The notes under the pieces: model-generated
What the model saw: the letters and a program-made list of their open reading frames with translations, nothing else
Told to the model about the DNA's origin: nothing
Databases searched by the model: none
Made by a program: the position numbers and the translations under genes
Shown: positions 17,626-27,097 of the stretch, one piece after another
Position numbering within the stretch: position 1 is the stretch's first letter
How the letters are laid out: each line of letters starts with the position of its first letter
DNA from: Sporosarcina sp.
GTDB taxonomy: Bacteria > Bacillota > Bacilli > Bacillales_A > Planococcaceae
Assembly (NCBI GenBank): GCA_026169375.1
Contig: JAPFCR010000043.1
Span: 1-64,000 of the forward strand
Direction: 5' to 3'
Length of the DNA: 64,000 nucleotides

Positions 17626-18754
17626 CACCATGACGAATGAGCTCAACTTCTACATTAAACTTCACTTCAATATTTGGATATTTTTCGCGCCACTCTTCAA
17701 CGGTTAAATCTTTTCCTTCTCGTGTCCTTTTATAATAGCGACCGTAACCAAAGGGATCCGATCCATAATCTTTTAGTTTCTTTAAAAGTTTATTGAAACG
17801 TTCCTCCATGTTTTTCTCGATTTCATTTTCAAGAATTTCAATCACTTTTGGTTCCGTTAATTTGACGCTAGCAGATTGTTCAATGAGCCGAAACTGTATT
17901 TTCGTATTGGTTTCAAAAATTAAATTTTCGATATCGACGAGTTTTGTTTTACTTTTCCCTTTTTGGATGAAAAATGCGAGATCTAGATCATTTCTGTTAT
18001 GCGGTTGTTCTATTTTTTCAAAAAAGTCCTTAAATGGTTCAATGGGAAGAGTCAATTCAAATACTTTATCTTTAACAACCCGATCCATTAAGTTAATCAG
18101 CATGATATCATCATTCGTTAGTTGGCCAATCATTTGATCTCCTCTAAACAAGGCAATGCCGATTTGTTTGGGGGTTTTTTCTTGCACCTCAAAAATAGGT
18201 AATACGTTATCTTGTCCTATGTCATAATAGATGCGTAAAAAATCTTGTAAGGATTTGCGAGGCACATTGTGATCAGTCGAATGGTTTTCAATGATGTCAT
18301 GTAAAAATTGACCGACATCTTTGGAAATCTCACTTTCATCTACATTAAGAATTTCTTTAGCTGTTGGCCTACCAACAGCTAAGTACATCATATCGGGAAC
18401 GCGTGCATCACGCGTTTGCATATCTAAATAAGGGAGGATTCCTTGTTTGGCCATCTCTTCTCCGAATAACGTTAATTTGATCTTACCAGGGACTAATCGG
18501 TTAATAGAAGAGAGTTCTGCGTCCTCGGTTGCCCCTCCTAGTGTTTTCCCTGTACCGGTTATAATCTGTGTCATATTATCCGATAGTGAAGAAAAATCAA
18601 AAATTACTAATGTGGTTTCAATAGAATCGTCTTTTGTCGAATCTACACCGCCGGCATTAATGATTCCGATATCTTCAATTTCCTGTGTTTGAACACAGCT
18701 GACAAGAAAAATACTCAGAAAAGAGAACCAAAATAATTTGAATAGCTTAGTCAT
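17615..18754 (-). CDS. Ger(x)C family spore germination lipoprotein
   Basis: 379 aa. The N-terminal signal ends in a lipobox (FLVSC), so it is anchored outside the inner spore membrane. The rest follows the GerAC pattern, with PDMMYLAVGRPTAKEIL and a C-terminal region with FGYGRYYKR and WREKYPNIEVKFNVEVELIRHG. It is the C subunit of a nutrient germinant receptor. The ATG at 18754 overlaps the upstream TGA (ATGA) with aaggaag nine bases before it. Last gene of the receptor operon; the terminator overlaps its stop. Confidence 0.92.
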   Translation of the reverse strand: MTKLFKLFWFSFLSIFLVSCVQTQEIEDIGIINAGGVDSTKDDSIETTLVIFDFSSLSDNMTQIITGTGKTLGGATEDAELSSINRLVPGKIKLTLFGEEMAKQGILPYLDMQTRDARVPDMMYLAVGRPTAKEILNVDESEISKDVGQFLHDIIENHSTDHNVPRKSLQDFLRIYYDIGQDNVLPIFEVQEKTPKQIGIALFRGDQMIGQLTNDDIMLINLMDRVVKDKVFELTLPIEPFKDFFEKIEQPHNRNDLDLAFFIQKGKSKTKLVDIENLIFETNTKIQFRLIEQSASVKLTEPKVIEILENEIEKNMEERFNKLLKKLKDYGSDPFGYGRYYKRTREGKDLTVEEWREKYPNIEVKFNVEVELIRHGATD

Positions 18755-19863
18755 TTTCGCACTTCCTTTGACACTTTCCGTTTCGTTTTCAATAAGACAA
18801 GAGGGAGTAAGACAAATGGATAAACAAATATAATCCAAAATCCAAAAGTAGTAACAAAATCGGTCACTTTTTGAATGTCAACGATAGAATTTATAAACGT
18901 ACATAACACTAATAAAACAGCCGCCACGACATATAATGTGACCTTTTGTTGAACTTGGAAAATTCTTTCTGTTCCGTGCACAATTGCCCACATGAGTAAA
19001 ATAGCTGTCGGAATGACTACCATCATCCACTCCGCAATAATGAAATAATCGAATCGTTCCATAAATGAAAACGCTACCGATTTAAATAGAGATACCACTG
19101 GCCAGTCCAACAAGTCAAAATCATTCGGACTGTAATATCCAATCGAAATAATCGTCGTCACCAGAACAATGAGCGCAGAAGTCGTTAAGCCTAGGTAGGT
19201 TGGGCGTTTAGCTTTTTCCTTATTGTCTATAAACGGATAAATGATGAATAAAATTTCTAAACCGAAAAATGAGTAAGATGTTGTTTGTGCACCTTTTAGC
19301 AAATCGACAACAGATGCTTCGAACAATGGTAAAAAATGTGCACTTTCCATCCTTGTAATCGGGTCATATAATAACGGGAAAAACCAGGGAGACATTATGA
19401 CGAACAGAAAAACAACTCCTATGACAATTCGAATGCCACCAAGAACGCTATAGACAATGAGGATAAGTAATAATATGGGCATGACAAAGGAAGGCATCGT
19501 TGGATAGATGAAAACTTGAACAACTTCATTATAACTTAATAAAAGTGATAGTAATTCGCTAGTAAACAGTAGTAAATAAACGATTCCTAGAAGCGTTCCA
19601 AACCACTTACCGAAAACATGTACTTGAATCCCGAAAATATCCGTATTTTCATATCGTGATAAAATCACAAACATCACCTTTGTAACAAGTATCATAAAAA
19701 GATAAGCGACTATAATCGAGACCCATGCATCTTGATGTGCTTTTTCAAATATATAGCGGGGCGCACTTAAAAAGCCAACCCCGATTTGAATTCCAATAAT
19801 CACAAAGAATAAGTAGTATGCACGAATTCGCTGGCCTTTTTTTATGCTTAGATTGATTTCCAT
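18751..19863 (-). CDS. GerAB/ArcD/ProY-type germinant receptor permease subunit
   Basis: 370 aa, about ten hydrophobic segments, APC-superfamily fold. The start is typical for GerAB (IGIQIGVGFLSAPRYIF, about 22-40). This subunit is thought to bind the germinant within the inner spore membrane. ATG 19863 is preferred because taggtg lies six bases before it; a GTG directly after the upstream stop (19872) is the alternative. Middle gene of the A-B-C operon, overlapping the C gene by four bases. Confidence 0.92.
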   Translation of the reverse strand: MEINLSIKKGQRIRAYYLFFVIIGIQIGVGFLSAPRYIFEKAHQDAWVSIIVAYLFMILVTKVMFVILSRYENTDIFGIQVHVFGKWFGTLLGIVYLLLFTSELLSLLLSYNEVVQVFIYPTMPSFVMPILLLILIVYSVLGGIRIVIGVVFLFVIMSPWFFPLLYDPITRMESAHFLPLFEASVVDLLKGAQTTSYSFFGLEILFIIYPFIDNKEKAKRPTYLGLTTSALIVLVTTIISIGYYSPNDFDLLDWPVVSLFKSVAFSFMERFDYFIIAEWMMVVIPTAILLMWAIVHGTERIFQVQQKVTLYVVAAVLLVLCTFINSIVDIQKVTDFVTTFGFWIIFVYPFVLLPLVLLKTKRKVSKEVRK

Positions 19864-19872
19864 AATTTTCAC

Positions 19873-21363
19873 CTACTCTTCAATATCACGTTTCTCCATG
19901 GCATCTTCCTTTGAAAATCGTTCTTGGTCTTTCGGTCGATACATTGAAGCACGCTCGCTTTTTTTATTCGGCGGCGGATTAAAAAACACTTGGCTAAAGT
20001 CTTGTAGTCGTAACGGATAAAGAGGGGATAGATATGGTCTACCTAGGGATGTTACTCGAAGTAAGTGGATCAGAAGAAAACAAATCCCAAACATAACACC
20101 AATTAGACCGTACACTCCCGCTAATACAATCATTGGAAATCGAATCACACGAAGCGAACTACCCATTAAGTAATTCGGTGTGGTAAATGAGGCAAGTGTA
20201 CTTGCAGCGACAATAATGATTAAAAAATTACTTGCAAGACCGGCTTCAACAGCGGCTTGCCCAATCACGATTCCTCCAACAATTCCCATTGTCTGTCCAA
20301 TTTTTGTAGGCAGTCTGGCACCCGCTTCGCGTAATAATTCAATCATCATTTCAATTAACAATGCCTCAATAATTGGGGGAAAAGGTACAGCCGATCGCGA
20401 TTGTCCGATTGAAACGAGAAGCGCTGTTGGGACTAGTTCGTATTGATAAGTGATGATGGCTACATAGAGTGGAGTTGAAAATAATGCAATTGCAATGGAG
20501 ATAATTCTTAACAGTCGAAAGGCGGTAGCTTGCATCCACCTTAAGTAAGTATCTTCGGTCGTTTCGAAAAAACTAAAAAAGGTGGATGGCGCGATAAAAG
20601 CATTTGGACTATTCTCGGCTAACACGCCAATTTTCCCTTCTTTTACGGTATAGCTTAAATGTGCAGGTAATTCCGTTAAAAGAAACTGTGGGAATAGACT
20701 AAGTGTTGAGTCCTCAATGTATTGTTTTAAAGCTGAACTATCTTCTATTTCGTCAACGTCAACTTCTTGGATTCTTTGCCGTATTGTGTTCACGTCGGCC
20801 TCATTGGCAACCGATTTCATGTAAATGATTCGAACTTCACGCGGTACAACTTTCCCCACCGTTAACTTTTCAATGACTAAATCAGTTGTTGGAAGAATCT
20901 TTCGTATCACATTTAAATTTGTGCTTAAAGACTCGGTAAAGGAAAGTTGTGGTCCAATGATAACCGACTCTGTTTCAGATGTGTCTAAACTACGCTCCTC
21001 CTGTTGCGCTAGAGGGTATGTGACAAACTCATTTTCGCCTTCAATATAAATAAAAACCGAACCGGTAATGAGTTTTTCAAACATTTCATCTATATCATTA
21101 GAAATTACACCATTCTCAACCGGAATAACATTTAATAATAATGAAGATTTCCAAGCTTTTTTATGATCTAGTAAGGGGGCAAGTAATGCACTATCTAATC
21201 TATTTGCGTCGATTAGATATTTGATACCCCACACTGCAATTTTTTTATTTCGATGTGTATAAACTGAAAAGATTAGGTCGTCCTCGGAATGATGTTCAAA
21301 TTTACTTTTAATAAAAGTTTCAAGTTGTTCTACTTTTAAGGGGAACTTTATATTAGTAACCAC
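19873..21363 (-). CDS. GerA family spore germination protein (A subunit)
   Basis: 496 aa. A large hydrophilic N-terminal half includes GSVFIYIEGENEF and the signature KVVPREVRIIYMKSVA. It is followed by five to six hydrophobic segments and the family motifs IGQSRSAVPFPP and ELLREAGARLP. GTG start at 21363 with an ideal aggaggt five bases upstream. First gene of a three-gene germinant receptor operon; the ligand cannot be predicted. A possible sigma-G -10 (CATACT, minus strand, 21401-21396) is present, but the matching -35 is weak. Confidence 0.92.
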   Translation of the reverse strand: MVTNIKFPLKVEQLETFIKSKFEHHSEDDLIFSVYTHRNKKIAVWGIKYLIDANRLDSALLAPLLDHKKAWKSSLLLNVIPVENGVISNDIDEMFEKLITGSVFIYIEGENEFVTYPLAQQEERSLDTSETESVIIGPQLSFTESLSTNLNVIRKILPTTDLVIEKLTVGKVVPREVRIIYMKSVANEADVNTIRQRIQEVDVDEIEDSSALKQYIEDSTLSLFPQFLLTELPAHLSYTVKEGKIGVLAENSPNAFIAPSTFFSFFETTEDTYLRWMQATAFRLLRIISIAIALFSTPLYVAIITYQYELVPTALLVSIGQSRSAVPFPPIIEALLIEMMIELLREAGARLPTKIGQTMGIVGGIVIGQAAVEAGLASNFLIIIVAASTLASFTTPNYLMGSSLRVIRFPMIVLAGVYGLIGVMFGICFLLIHLLRVTSLGRPYLSPLYPLRLQDFSQVFFNPPPNKKSERASMYRPKDQERFSKEDAMEKRDIEE

Positions 21364-21617
21364 GTTGGACCTCCTGTAAAGCAGTGATTAGTTGAAGTAT
21401 GGGATAAAAGGATGGAAATTATAAGTAAAAGTTATATCGTTTTGGAAATCATTTTTCTGAAACATGATATTACTGGTAGGAAGTTTATGAGAAAGTACAG
21501 AGCTGTTAGGAATATATTTTAGGTAGTAATTCGAGGGGGAACTTAGGAGTGTTGATTCGGGAAATTAAGGATATGGAATGTTGGAAAGGTGAATAAAACT
21601 GAATAAGTATATCATAA

Positions 21618-21658
21618 AAGGGAATACCATTCGAAAATTTACGAATGGTATTCTTTTT
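21618..21658. terminator. Rho-independent terminator after the DUF3231 gene
   Basis: GAATACCATTCG / CGAATGGTATTC with an 8-base loop. T-rich flanks on both strands; it serves the minus-strand gene ending at 21676. Confidence 0.85.
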
Positions 21659-21675
21659 AAAGCAGCTGTTCATGG

Positions 21676-22176
21676 TTAAGAATTCATGTGAAGTGGAGGG
21701 GGAATAACCCAGCCTTTCTCTTTATTCAAGCGTAAAAGTTTAAAGCCGAATAAAGCCCTTTCAGAATGGTATTTTTCGAACATCATGGCAATGTCTTCGC
21801 GAATACATTGTCCCATGACTTCGCTGCACGAAACCAATCCTTGCCCTACGTTTAGAGAGACAGCAGCACTAATTTCGGGATCCATAAATTTTGCTCCAGC
21901 AGGAATTTCATCAGTTTTTACTTTAGGTCGTCCAGGTAATGAAGGGGGAGGAACAATGCCATTCTTTTTCAATGTTTTTTCAAGTTCTTTATTCTCTGCT
22001 TGCATCATCTTGATGGCTTCATGCAACAGTTTAATAAGTTCATCATCACCTGCATGACTTGCGAACGCTTCATACCCACTGATTAAACCATTGTTTGAAC
22101 CTATAAAAGCCCATACACCAATGACTTCTCCGTAATGCATCGGTTCTTTTTTAGGATTACCATCCATAACGCCCAT
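21676..22176 (-). CDS. DUF3231 family protein (CotF-like helical bundle)
   Basis: 166 aa, mostly helical: MHYGEVIGVWAFIGSNNGLISGYEAF-type start, then a linker with VPPPSLPGRP, then a second helical half. This layout is typical of DUF3231, a Bacillales family related to ferritin-like/CotF coat proteins. Its function is unknown. ATG 22176 has agaggag seven bases upstream; the long upstream extension in frame has no ribosome site. Single gene, probably sporulation-linked by family. Confidence 0.75.
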   Translation of the reverse strand: MGVMDGNPKKEPMHYGEVIGVWAFIGSNNGLISGYEAFASHAGDDELIKLLHEAIKMMQAENKELEKTLKKNGIVPPPSLPGRPKVKTDEIPAGAKFMDPEISAAVSLNVGQGLVSCSEVMGQCIREDIAMMFEKYHSERALFGFKLLRLNKEKGWVIPPPLHMNS

Positions 22177-22469
22177 AAAAGCACTCCTCTTGATTTCATA
22201 TTTTATTACAATGATTACTGTGCACAAAATCAAGATCCTTATGTGATTAAAGTTAGTGGAAATAAATGTCTTTTCGGAGTACATATAGATGGAGTGAGTG
22301 GGTGATTATATTTTAAAATTAGGGATAACATAGGTCCTGTAAGCGGGGTTAGATGCTTCGCTTAACAAAATGTAGCTGACTTTCTGGACGATATTCCAAT
22401 GGCAAATCATCGAGAGAAAAATAAAAAAACAAAGGAATAATCCTGGTCAAAATATTTGCAGTTGGTGAA

Positions 22470-22506
22470 ACAACCTGTATCGTACCCCGACGATACAGGT
22501 TTTTAT
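22470..22506 (+). terminator. Orphan rho-independent terminator
   Basis: AACCTGTATCGT / ACGATACAGGTT with a short loop and TTTTT. It lies in the 388-base gap 22177-22564 before the MBL gene, and no plus-strand gene precedes it there. I see no other feature in the gap. Confidence 0.6.
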
Positions 22507-22564
22507 ATGAATTCGGGATTTCTGGATAGAATAATGACGATTCGATTTATAAGGAGGAGAATAG

Positions 22565-23416
22565 ATGGACGAGAATTTATCTTACGGAAAAGATTATAAG
22601 TTTATTCCAGCTACATCGATTGAAAGTGGTGTAGGAACAGAAGTCCTTCCAGATTTGTATAGTTTCACTGTACAAATCGTCAACATTGTAATGGTAGGAC
22701 ATGCAGATCACAAGGAATTTGTTTTAGTTGATACAGGGATGCCTTACTCAGCTAATAAAATCATTGCTGAAGTAGAAAAGCGTTTTGGGGCTGATAGTCG
22801 TCCGAAAGCGATTATTTTAACTCATGGACATTTCGATCATGTCGGCTCAGTTATTGAGTTAGTGAAACACTGGGACGTATCCGTATATGCACATGAACTG
22901 GAATTACCTTACTTGACCGGAAAAAAAGATTATCCTGAACCAGACACAACCGTGGAGGGCGGTATGGTTTCGAAAATGTCATCCATGTTTCCGAGTGAAG
23001 CCATTGATCTTGGAAGTCGCGTGCAAGCTCTTCCGGCAGATGGGACGGTTCCCCATTTGCCTGGATTTAAATGGATTCATACACCTGGACATTCTGCAGG
23101 ACATGTTTCGCTATTCAGGGAAATGGATAAGGCTTTAATTGCGGGTGATGCTTTTACAACGGTTAAACAAGAATATTTATATAAGATGCTGACTCAAGAA
23201 CTGGAAATTAGTGGACCACCACGTTATTTGACGCCAGATTGGAAAGCAGCTAAAGAGTCTGTGGGAAAATTGGAGGCTTTAAAACCTTCTGTTGCGATAA
23301 CTGGACATGGACTTCCGATTGCTGGTGCAGAATTGACGGGGTATTTAAAGGATCTTGTAGAAAACTTTGACTCCATAGCCGTTCCTGATTATGGCAAGTT
23401 CGTTGAAAAAAATTAG
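22565..23416 (+). CDS. MBL-fold metallo-hydrolase
   Basis: 283 aa metallo-beta-lactamase fold. The metal motif THGHFDHVGS (HxHxDH), then HTPGHSAGHVS and IAGDAFTT, and a terminal His in ITGHGLP make up the full binuclear site. Similar to glyoxalase II-like/quorum-quenching-type hydrolases, but the substrate is not predictable. ataaggagg lies before the ATG. Single gene; the hairpin after it lacks a clear T run. Confidence 0.85.
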   Translation: MDENLSYGKDYKFIPATSIESGVGTEVLPDLYSFTVQIVNIVMVGHADHKEFVLVDTGMPYSANKIIAEVEKRFGADSRPKAIILTHGHFDHVGSVIELVKHWDVSVYAHELELPYLTGKKDYPEPDTTVEGGMVSKMSSMFPSEAIDLGSRVQALPADGTVPHLPGFKWIHTPGHSAGHVSLFREMDKALIAGDAFTTVKQEYLYKMLTQELEISGPPRYLTPDWKAAKESVGKLEALKPSVAITGHGLPIAGAELTGYLKDLVENFDSIAVPDYGKFVEKN

Positions 23417-23569
23417 CTACACTAAGGAAGCAATTGCGTGTAAAAAAATGATTCGAATAATAACAATAAGCGGGGAAAAGATCCCGCTTATTGGTGTATC
23501 ACTATATTGTGTGATGAGTCACTCGTCGCTACCTTAAATCGATTGGTAGTTTCAGGTTTCCCCGAATTT

Positions 23570-23833
23570 TCAACGTTTCTTAAACCGACTTTTTTTCCTT
23601 GATTGTAGACGTGTTAGCCGATTTTGGATTTCAATTTCCATTTGTTGTGTTTTCTCTTCATCTAATTGTATTGAAGTAATATTATTACCTTGAACCTCAA
23701 CCAAAAACCAATTGCCAGGTTCGCTTCCTTCCGGGAGTGAAGAGGGTGAAAGTAAAAAATCTTTTTGAAGACTTTCCACTAGTAAAACGGCTTGATCATG
23801 ATTTGCGATGCGGTCAAAGTATGCTGAGTACAT
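23570..23833 (-). CDS. DUF3006 family small protein
   Basis: 87 aa. Starts with a short beta pattern (AYFDRIANHDQAVLLVE) and continues with SLPEGSEPGNWFLVEV, matching DUF3006. That family often accompanies ComEC-like MBL proteins in Firmicutes, exactly as here. The C-terminus is basic (RKKSRFKKR). aggagg precedes the ATG by seven bases and overlaps the stop of the upstream MBL gene, so the two are coupled. Confidence 0.7.
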   Translation of the reverse strand: MYSAYFDRIANHDQAVLLVESLQKDFLLSPSSLPEGSEPGNWFLVEVQGNNITSIQLDEEKTQQMEIEIQNRLTRLQSRKKSRFKKR

Positions 23834-23836
23834 TAG

Positions 23837-24961
23837 TTATCCTCCTATACATGCTAACTTTTGTTTTTTAATATCTTTTAACCGTTTAGCGCCAATTCCA
23901 TTAATAATATTTAGTTCATTAAGAGATTTATACGGACGAAGTTTTATAAGTTCTTCTGCCGACTTTTCTCCAATATGAATAATTTTTTGTAGCTCTTCAG
24001 CAGGAGCTGTATTAACATCTACACATCCTTCTCCTTCAACAGGCGGGGGAACAATTCCTTCTTCTTCAGTCGAAATGTGAACTTTTTTCCCATTCGTCTC
24101 CAATGTAATTGTCCCGTACTGATCTGTCCCGTATACTAGGGAGTGATGATCATTCAATCGGTCAATGACTTCTTGGTCGGGCAGGCCATATGAATTATCA
24201 ATACCTGCCGAATAGACAGCTATTTCAGCATTAACTGCTTCCAAGAATTCCTCACTGCTCGATGTCTTTGAACCATGATGCCCGACATGTAAAATATCAG
24301 CATTTAACTCCAAACTACTTGCAAGCATTTCCTTTTCAGCTTCCAATTCTGCATCTCCAGTAAAGAGGAAAGAGACATCACCGTATTGAATACGCATAAC
24401 GATAGAATTATTATTAATCGCCGAGTTTTTATTAGTTTTTGAAAAATTATCAGTAGGATGAATCACATCAATTGTTAAGCCGCCAATCTCGAAAGATTCA
24501 CCTGCCCTCGGTTCATAATAACCTACATCATGTACCTCAATTGCTTCTAAAGCATTAGCAAAGGCTTGTGCATTATTCGTATCCCCATTCATCCATACTT
24601 CATCTACATGGAAAGAATCTAAAATCATATCAAGTTGGCCAATATGATCTGCATGTGGGTGCGTAATCGCAACTAAATCAATGTCACTAATTTTTTCATT
24701 TTGTAAATAAGATACGACATCTTTTCTCTTCCAATCGCCTGTATCAATTAACATTGTAATGAGTTCATCATTTTCTTTTAACTGTAAAAGTGTAGCATCT
24801 GCTTGACCAGCATAGATAAAATGTATCCGTAAAAAAGAGTTAGCCTCAATCTTTTTTCCGTTGGTCGGTTGCATTGAATTTTCGACCATTCCTTCATCCG
24901 CGCAACCGGCTAAAATTAGTAATATTGCAAAAAGAAATGGAAAGAATTTTATTTTTTTCAC
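23837..24961 (-). CDS. ComEC/Rec2-related MBL-fold lipoprotein with C-terminal helix-hairpin-helix
   Basis: 374 aa. Signal peptide with lipobox (ILAGC, about residue 20), then an MBL domain (about 45-290) with THPHADHIGQ, FTGDAELE and HVGHHGSKTSS, the ComEC-like nuclease signature. The C-terminus (about 310-370) holds a ComEA-like double helix-hairpin-helix (VNTAPAEELQKI, INGIGAKRLKDI). The layout implies a surface-anchored, DNA-binding phosphodiesterase or nuclease; this is inference. GTG start at 24961 with ggagg nine bases upstream. Forms an operon with the DUF3006 gene. Confidence 0.88.
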   Translation of the reverse strand: MKKIKFFPFLFAILLILAGCADEGMVENSMQPTNGKKIEANSFLRIHFIYAGQADATLLQLKENDELITMLIDTGDWKRKDVVSYLQNEKISDIDLVAITHPHADHIGQLDMILDSFHVDEVWMNGDTNNAQAFANALEAIEVHDVGYYEPRAGESFEIGGLTIDVIHPTDNFSKTNKNSAINNNSIVMRIQYGDVSFLFTGDAELEAEKEMLASSLELNADILHVGHHGSKTSSSEEFLEAVNAEIAVYSAGIDNSYGLPDQEVIDRLNDHHSLVYGTDQYGTITLETNGKKVHISTEEEGIVPPPVEGEGCVDVNTAPAEELQKIIHIGEKSAEELIKLRPYKSLNELNIINGIGAKRLKDIKKQKLACIGG

Positions 24962-25091
24962 ATTAAATCGCCTCCAGTTTATGTCGTTATGTTTAACCTA
25001 TATTAACGAGCGATAAACCTTGCTCATTGAAAGTCGCCTTGATAACGCCAAACAATAATTGTACCATACATTTCCGTAAACTTACTCTCAA

Positions 25092-25126
25092 TTAATAAAA
25101 AACTCGGCTAATGATTAGCCGAGTTT
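25092..25126 (-). terminator. Rho-independent terminator after the YvlD-like gene
   Basis: Perfect AAACTCGGCTAAT / ATTAGCCGAGTTT stem with a one-base centre; T run on the minus strand. Confidence 0.85.
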
Positions 25127-25131
25127 GGTAA

Positions 25132-25476
25132 TTATTTTTTAAGAATTGTTGAATCGATGATTAAATTTAAAAATGACATGAGTAAAGCAACAAGTAAAGC
25201 AACCCCAAAGCCGTCGATGATAAATCCATCACCAACAAATCGGTTAACTAACAGGAGCATTAACGCATTTATAATAAATAAAAATGCACCAAGTGTAAGG
25301 ATCGTTGCGGGGAGTGTAAATAAAATTAAAAGGGGACGTACAAGAATGTTCACAATTGCCAAGACAAGACTTGCTCCAATCGCTGCACCAATGCTTTCAA
25401 CGTGAAAACTTGGGATAATAAATGAAATCACTAAAAATAATAACGCATTTAATAAAACACTACCAAACCATTTCAT
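25132..25476 (-). CDS. Phage holin family 4 / YvlD-like membrane protein
   Basis: 114 aa with four hydrophobic segments. It has the LVLAIVNILVRPLLILFTLP motif and a terminal LLVALLMSFLNLIID, diagnostic of the PF04020 (YvlD, mycobacterial IV holin-like) family. Despite the name these chromosomal members are not phage holins; in B. subtilis YvlD belongs to an envelope-stress operon. Here it is alone. ATG 25476 has only a weak upstream site. Confidence 0.85.
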   Translation of the reverse strand: MKWFGSVLLNALLFLVISFIIPSFHVESIGAAIGASLVLAIVNILVRPLLILFTLPATILTLGAFLFIINALMLLLVNRFVGDGFIIDGFGVALLVALLMSFLNLIIDSTILKK

Positions 25477-25540
25477 GATTAATTAACAACCTTTCGATAA
25501 TATATAACTAGTATAGAATATGTAGAGTATTATTTTCAAT

Positions 25541-25578
25541 GAAAAAAGCATGGCTAGAAATGCGACCATGCTTTTTCC
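25541..25578 (-). terminator. Rho-independent terminator facing the minus strand
   Basis: AAAAAGCATGG / CCATGCTTTTT around a 12-base loop, with a T run on the minus strand. There is no minus-strand protein gene upstream of it, which suggests a non-coding transcript from the 25.6-25.96 kb gap. Confidence 0.6.
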
Positions 25579-25965
25579 ATGTAAAAATTACACTCGGAAA
25601 ATTTGTCTTTTCATTTAAAATCTGTTTGACGATCTTATTTGACTCGTCTTCCAGTTTGTTTTACCGACTGCCTTCTTAATCCATTAGGATAAGGGAGTTA
25701 CACTTGCTGTTTGTAACGAGCACCTTCAGCAGTTGGCTTTGTCATACACTTACACAAAAAATTTACTGCTAACTAATTCAAGTAATGCTTAGTTCTTTTA
25801 AAAGCGACGAGTTTGTAAGTCCGTCAACTATGCAAATTTTCCGCCAAGGCTGTGCGTCTTTACAGAAGTAGTTGACTAACTTTACACAAAATTGTAGTTC
25901 GCTACTTTGTAATTTTGCCTTGTAGTTAATGTATACCCCGTTCGATTTACAATAAAACCTTATTT
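25579..25965 (-). other. Gene-free region with several inverted repeats, possible minus-strand RNA
   Basis: The gap 25477-26029 holds no convincing protein. On the minus strand it can form GTAG-CGAA-CTAC extended by AAAATT/AATTTT, GTCAACTA/TAGTTGAC, AGCAGT/ACTGCT and GTTACA/TGTAAC hairpins, and it ends at a terminator (25578-25541). One frame starting ATG near 25742 reads MTKPTAEGARYKQQV and then meets several in-frame stops, so a decayed gene is also possible. No promoter with good boxes was found. Confidence 0.3.
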
Positions 25966-26029
25966 CGCTAATTTTTTAAAAAGATTATAATAAAGGAAGA
26001 AAAAATATATAGAAAGAGAGGGAAATGAC

Positions 26030-27022
26030 TTGAAAACGAAGAAAATCATACCGTCACGTGAACGTTTTCTTGAAGTGTTACGGATTTTACAGGAACATAC
26101 AGACGAACGAAATCAGTTAGATATCCACGAAATTCAAGGACATTTTTCAAATAAATTCAAAGTAGGACTCCGTGGGATTCGTGAGGATTTACAAGTACTG
26201 GAAGGTTCTACTGTTTTTCCAGTGATTGCAACGCAAGAAAAGAATGGACTGAAGAAAAAATATTATTATGACGGACGTCTATTTGAAGTACATGAGTTAC
26301 GGTTACTTATGGATGCGATTGTCGCTGCAAAATTTATCCCGAAGCAAGAGACAGAAGGATTATTAATGAAAATTCGCCGATTGACGAGTGATAATTTCGC
26401 CAATCAATTAAAAAATGAATTGCAAGTTGCTGAACAAATGAATCATAATACACAAGAAGTATCGAAGTTTGTTCAGTTGCTTCACGAGGCGATTGAGAAT
26501 AAACAAATCGTCACTTTTCAATACGGGCGATACAATACAGAGCTTCAATTCAGACTGGGAAATGAAGGGAATGAATATGAAGTAAAACCACTTGGTCTTG
26601 TTTGGAATAAAGATCGCTATTATTTAGTTGCGAATTACATACCTAAAGATGAGGTTAGGCAATATCGAGTAGATCGGATGCGAAATGTTCAATTGATGGA
26701 AGCGTCTTTCGTCCCAGAACCAACCTTTAATCTCCGGCAATATGTCAATAATATGATGCATATGTACAGTGGAGAGATGATTTCACTGGAAGCAGAGTTC
26801 TCGGAAAAACTTATCAATGTAGTCATTGATCGGTTTGGTTTAAAAGCGAATATTCAAAGTGATGGAAATAGAAAGTTCGTTTTGAAGACAATGATTGCGA
26901 AAAGTGATGGCCTCATTGGTTGGTTATTACGCTGGGGAAGTGATGTGAAAGTGCTTCACCCACCAAAGCTTGTTCACGAGATGAAAGAAGAAATACAAAA
27001 GCTAGCACAACAATACGAGTGA
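26030..27022 (+). CDS. WYL-domain transcriptional regulator
   Basis: 330 aa. N-terminal winged helix-turn-helix (about 8-70, RFLEVLRILQEHT...RGIREDLQVLE), then a WYL domain (about 165-240, VKPLGLVWNKDRYYLVANY...QYRVDRMRNV) and a C-terminal extension. WYL proteins sense ligands, often nucleic-acid or nucleotide derived, and regulate neighbouring or DNA-damage genes. The target is not evident here because the downstream lipoproteins are behind a terminator. TTG start at 26030 with agagaggga seven bases upstream. Confidence 0.88.
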   Translation: MKTKKIIPSRERFLEVLRILQEHTDERNQLDIHEIQGHFSNKFKVGLRGIREDLQVLEGSTVFPVIATQEKNGLKKKYYYDGRLFEVHELRLLMDAIVAAKFIPKQETEGLLMKIRRLTSDNFANQLKNELQVAEQMNHNTQEVSKFVQLLHEAIENKQIVTFQYGRYNTELQFRLGNEGNEYEVKPLGLVWNKDRYYLVANYIPKDEVRQYRVDRMRNVQLMEASFVPEPTFNLRQYVNNMMHMYSGEMISLEAEFSEKLINVVIDRFGLKANIQSDGNRKFVLKTMIAKSDGLIGWLLRWGSDVKVLHPPKLVHEMKEEIQKLAQQYE

Positions 27023-27056
27023 CCTTTCCCTATATGAGCAAAGGTCGCTCTTTTTA
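27017..27056 (+). terminator. Rho-independent terminator after the WYL gene
   Basis: GAGTGACCTTT / AAAGGTCGCTC followed by TTTTT; the left arm starts in the stop region of the gene. Confidence 0.85.
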
Positions 27057-27097
27057 ATTTGCTACAGTTGAATTAGATCAAGAGAGGAGAGAGTTAA

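Noticed and set aside
23464-23494. CAATAAGCGGG / CCCGCTTATTG hairpin after the MBL gene
   Set aside because: Good stem but no T run on either strand, so not listed as a terminator.
25132-25476. Prophage remnant suggested by the holin-family protein
   Set aside because: The protein belongs to the chromosomal YvlD group and no other phage genes are nearby.
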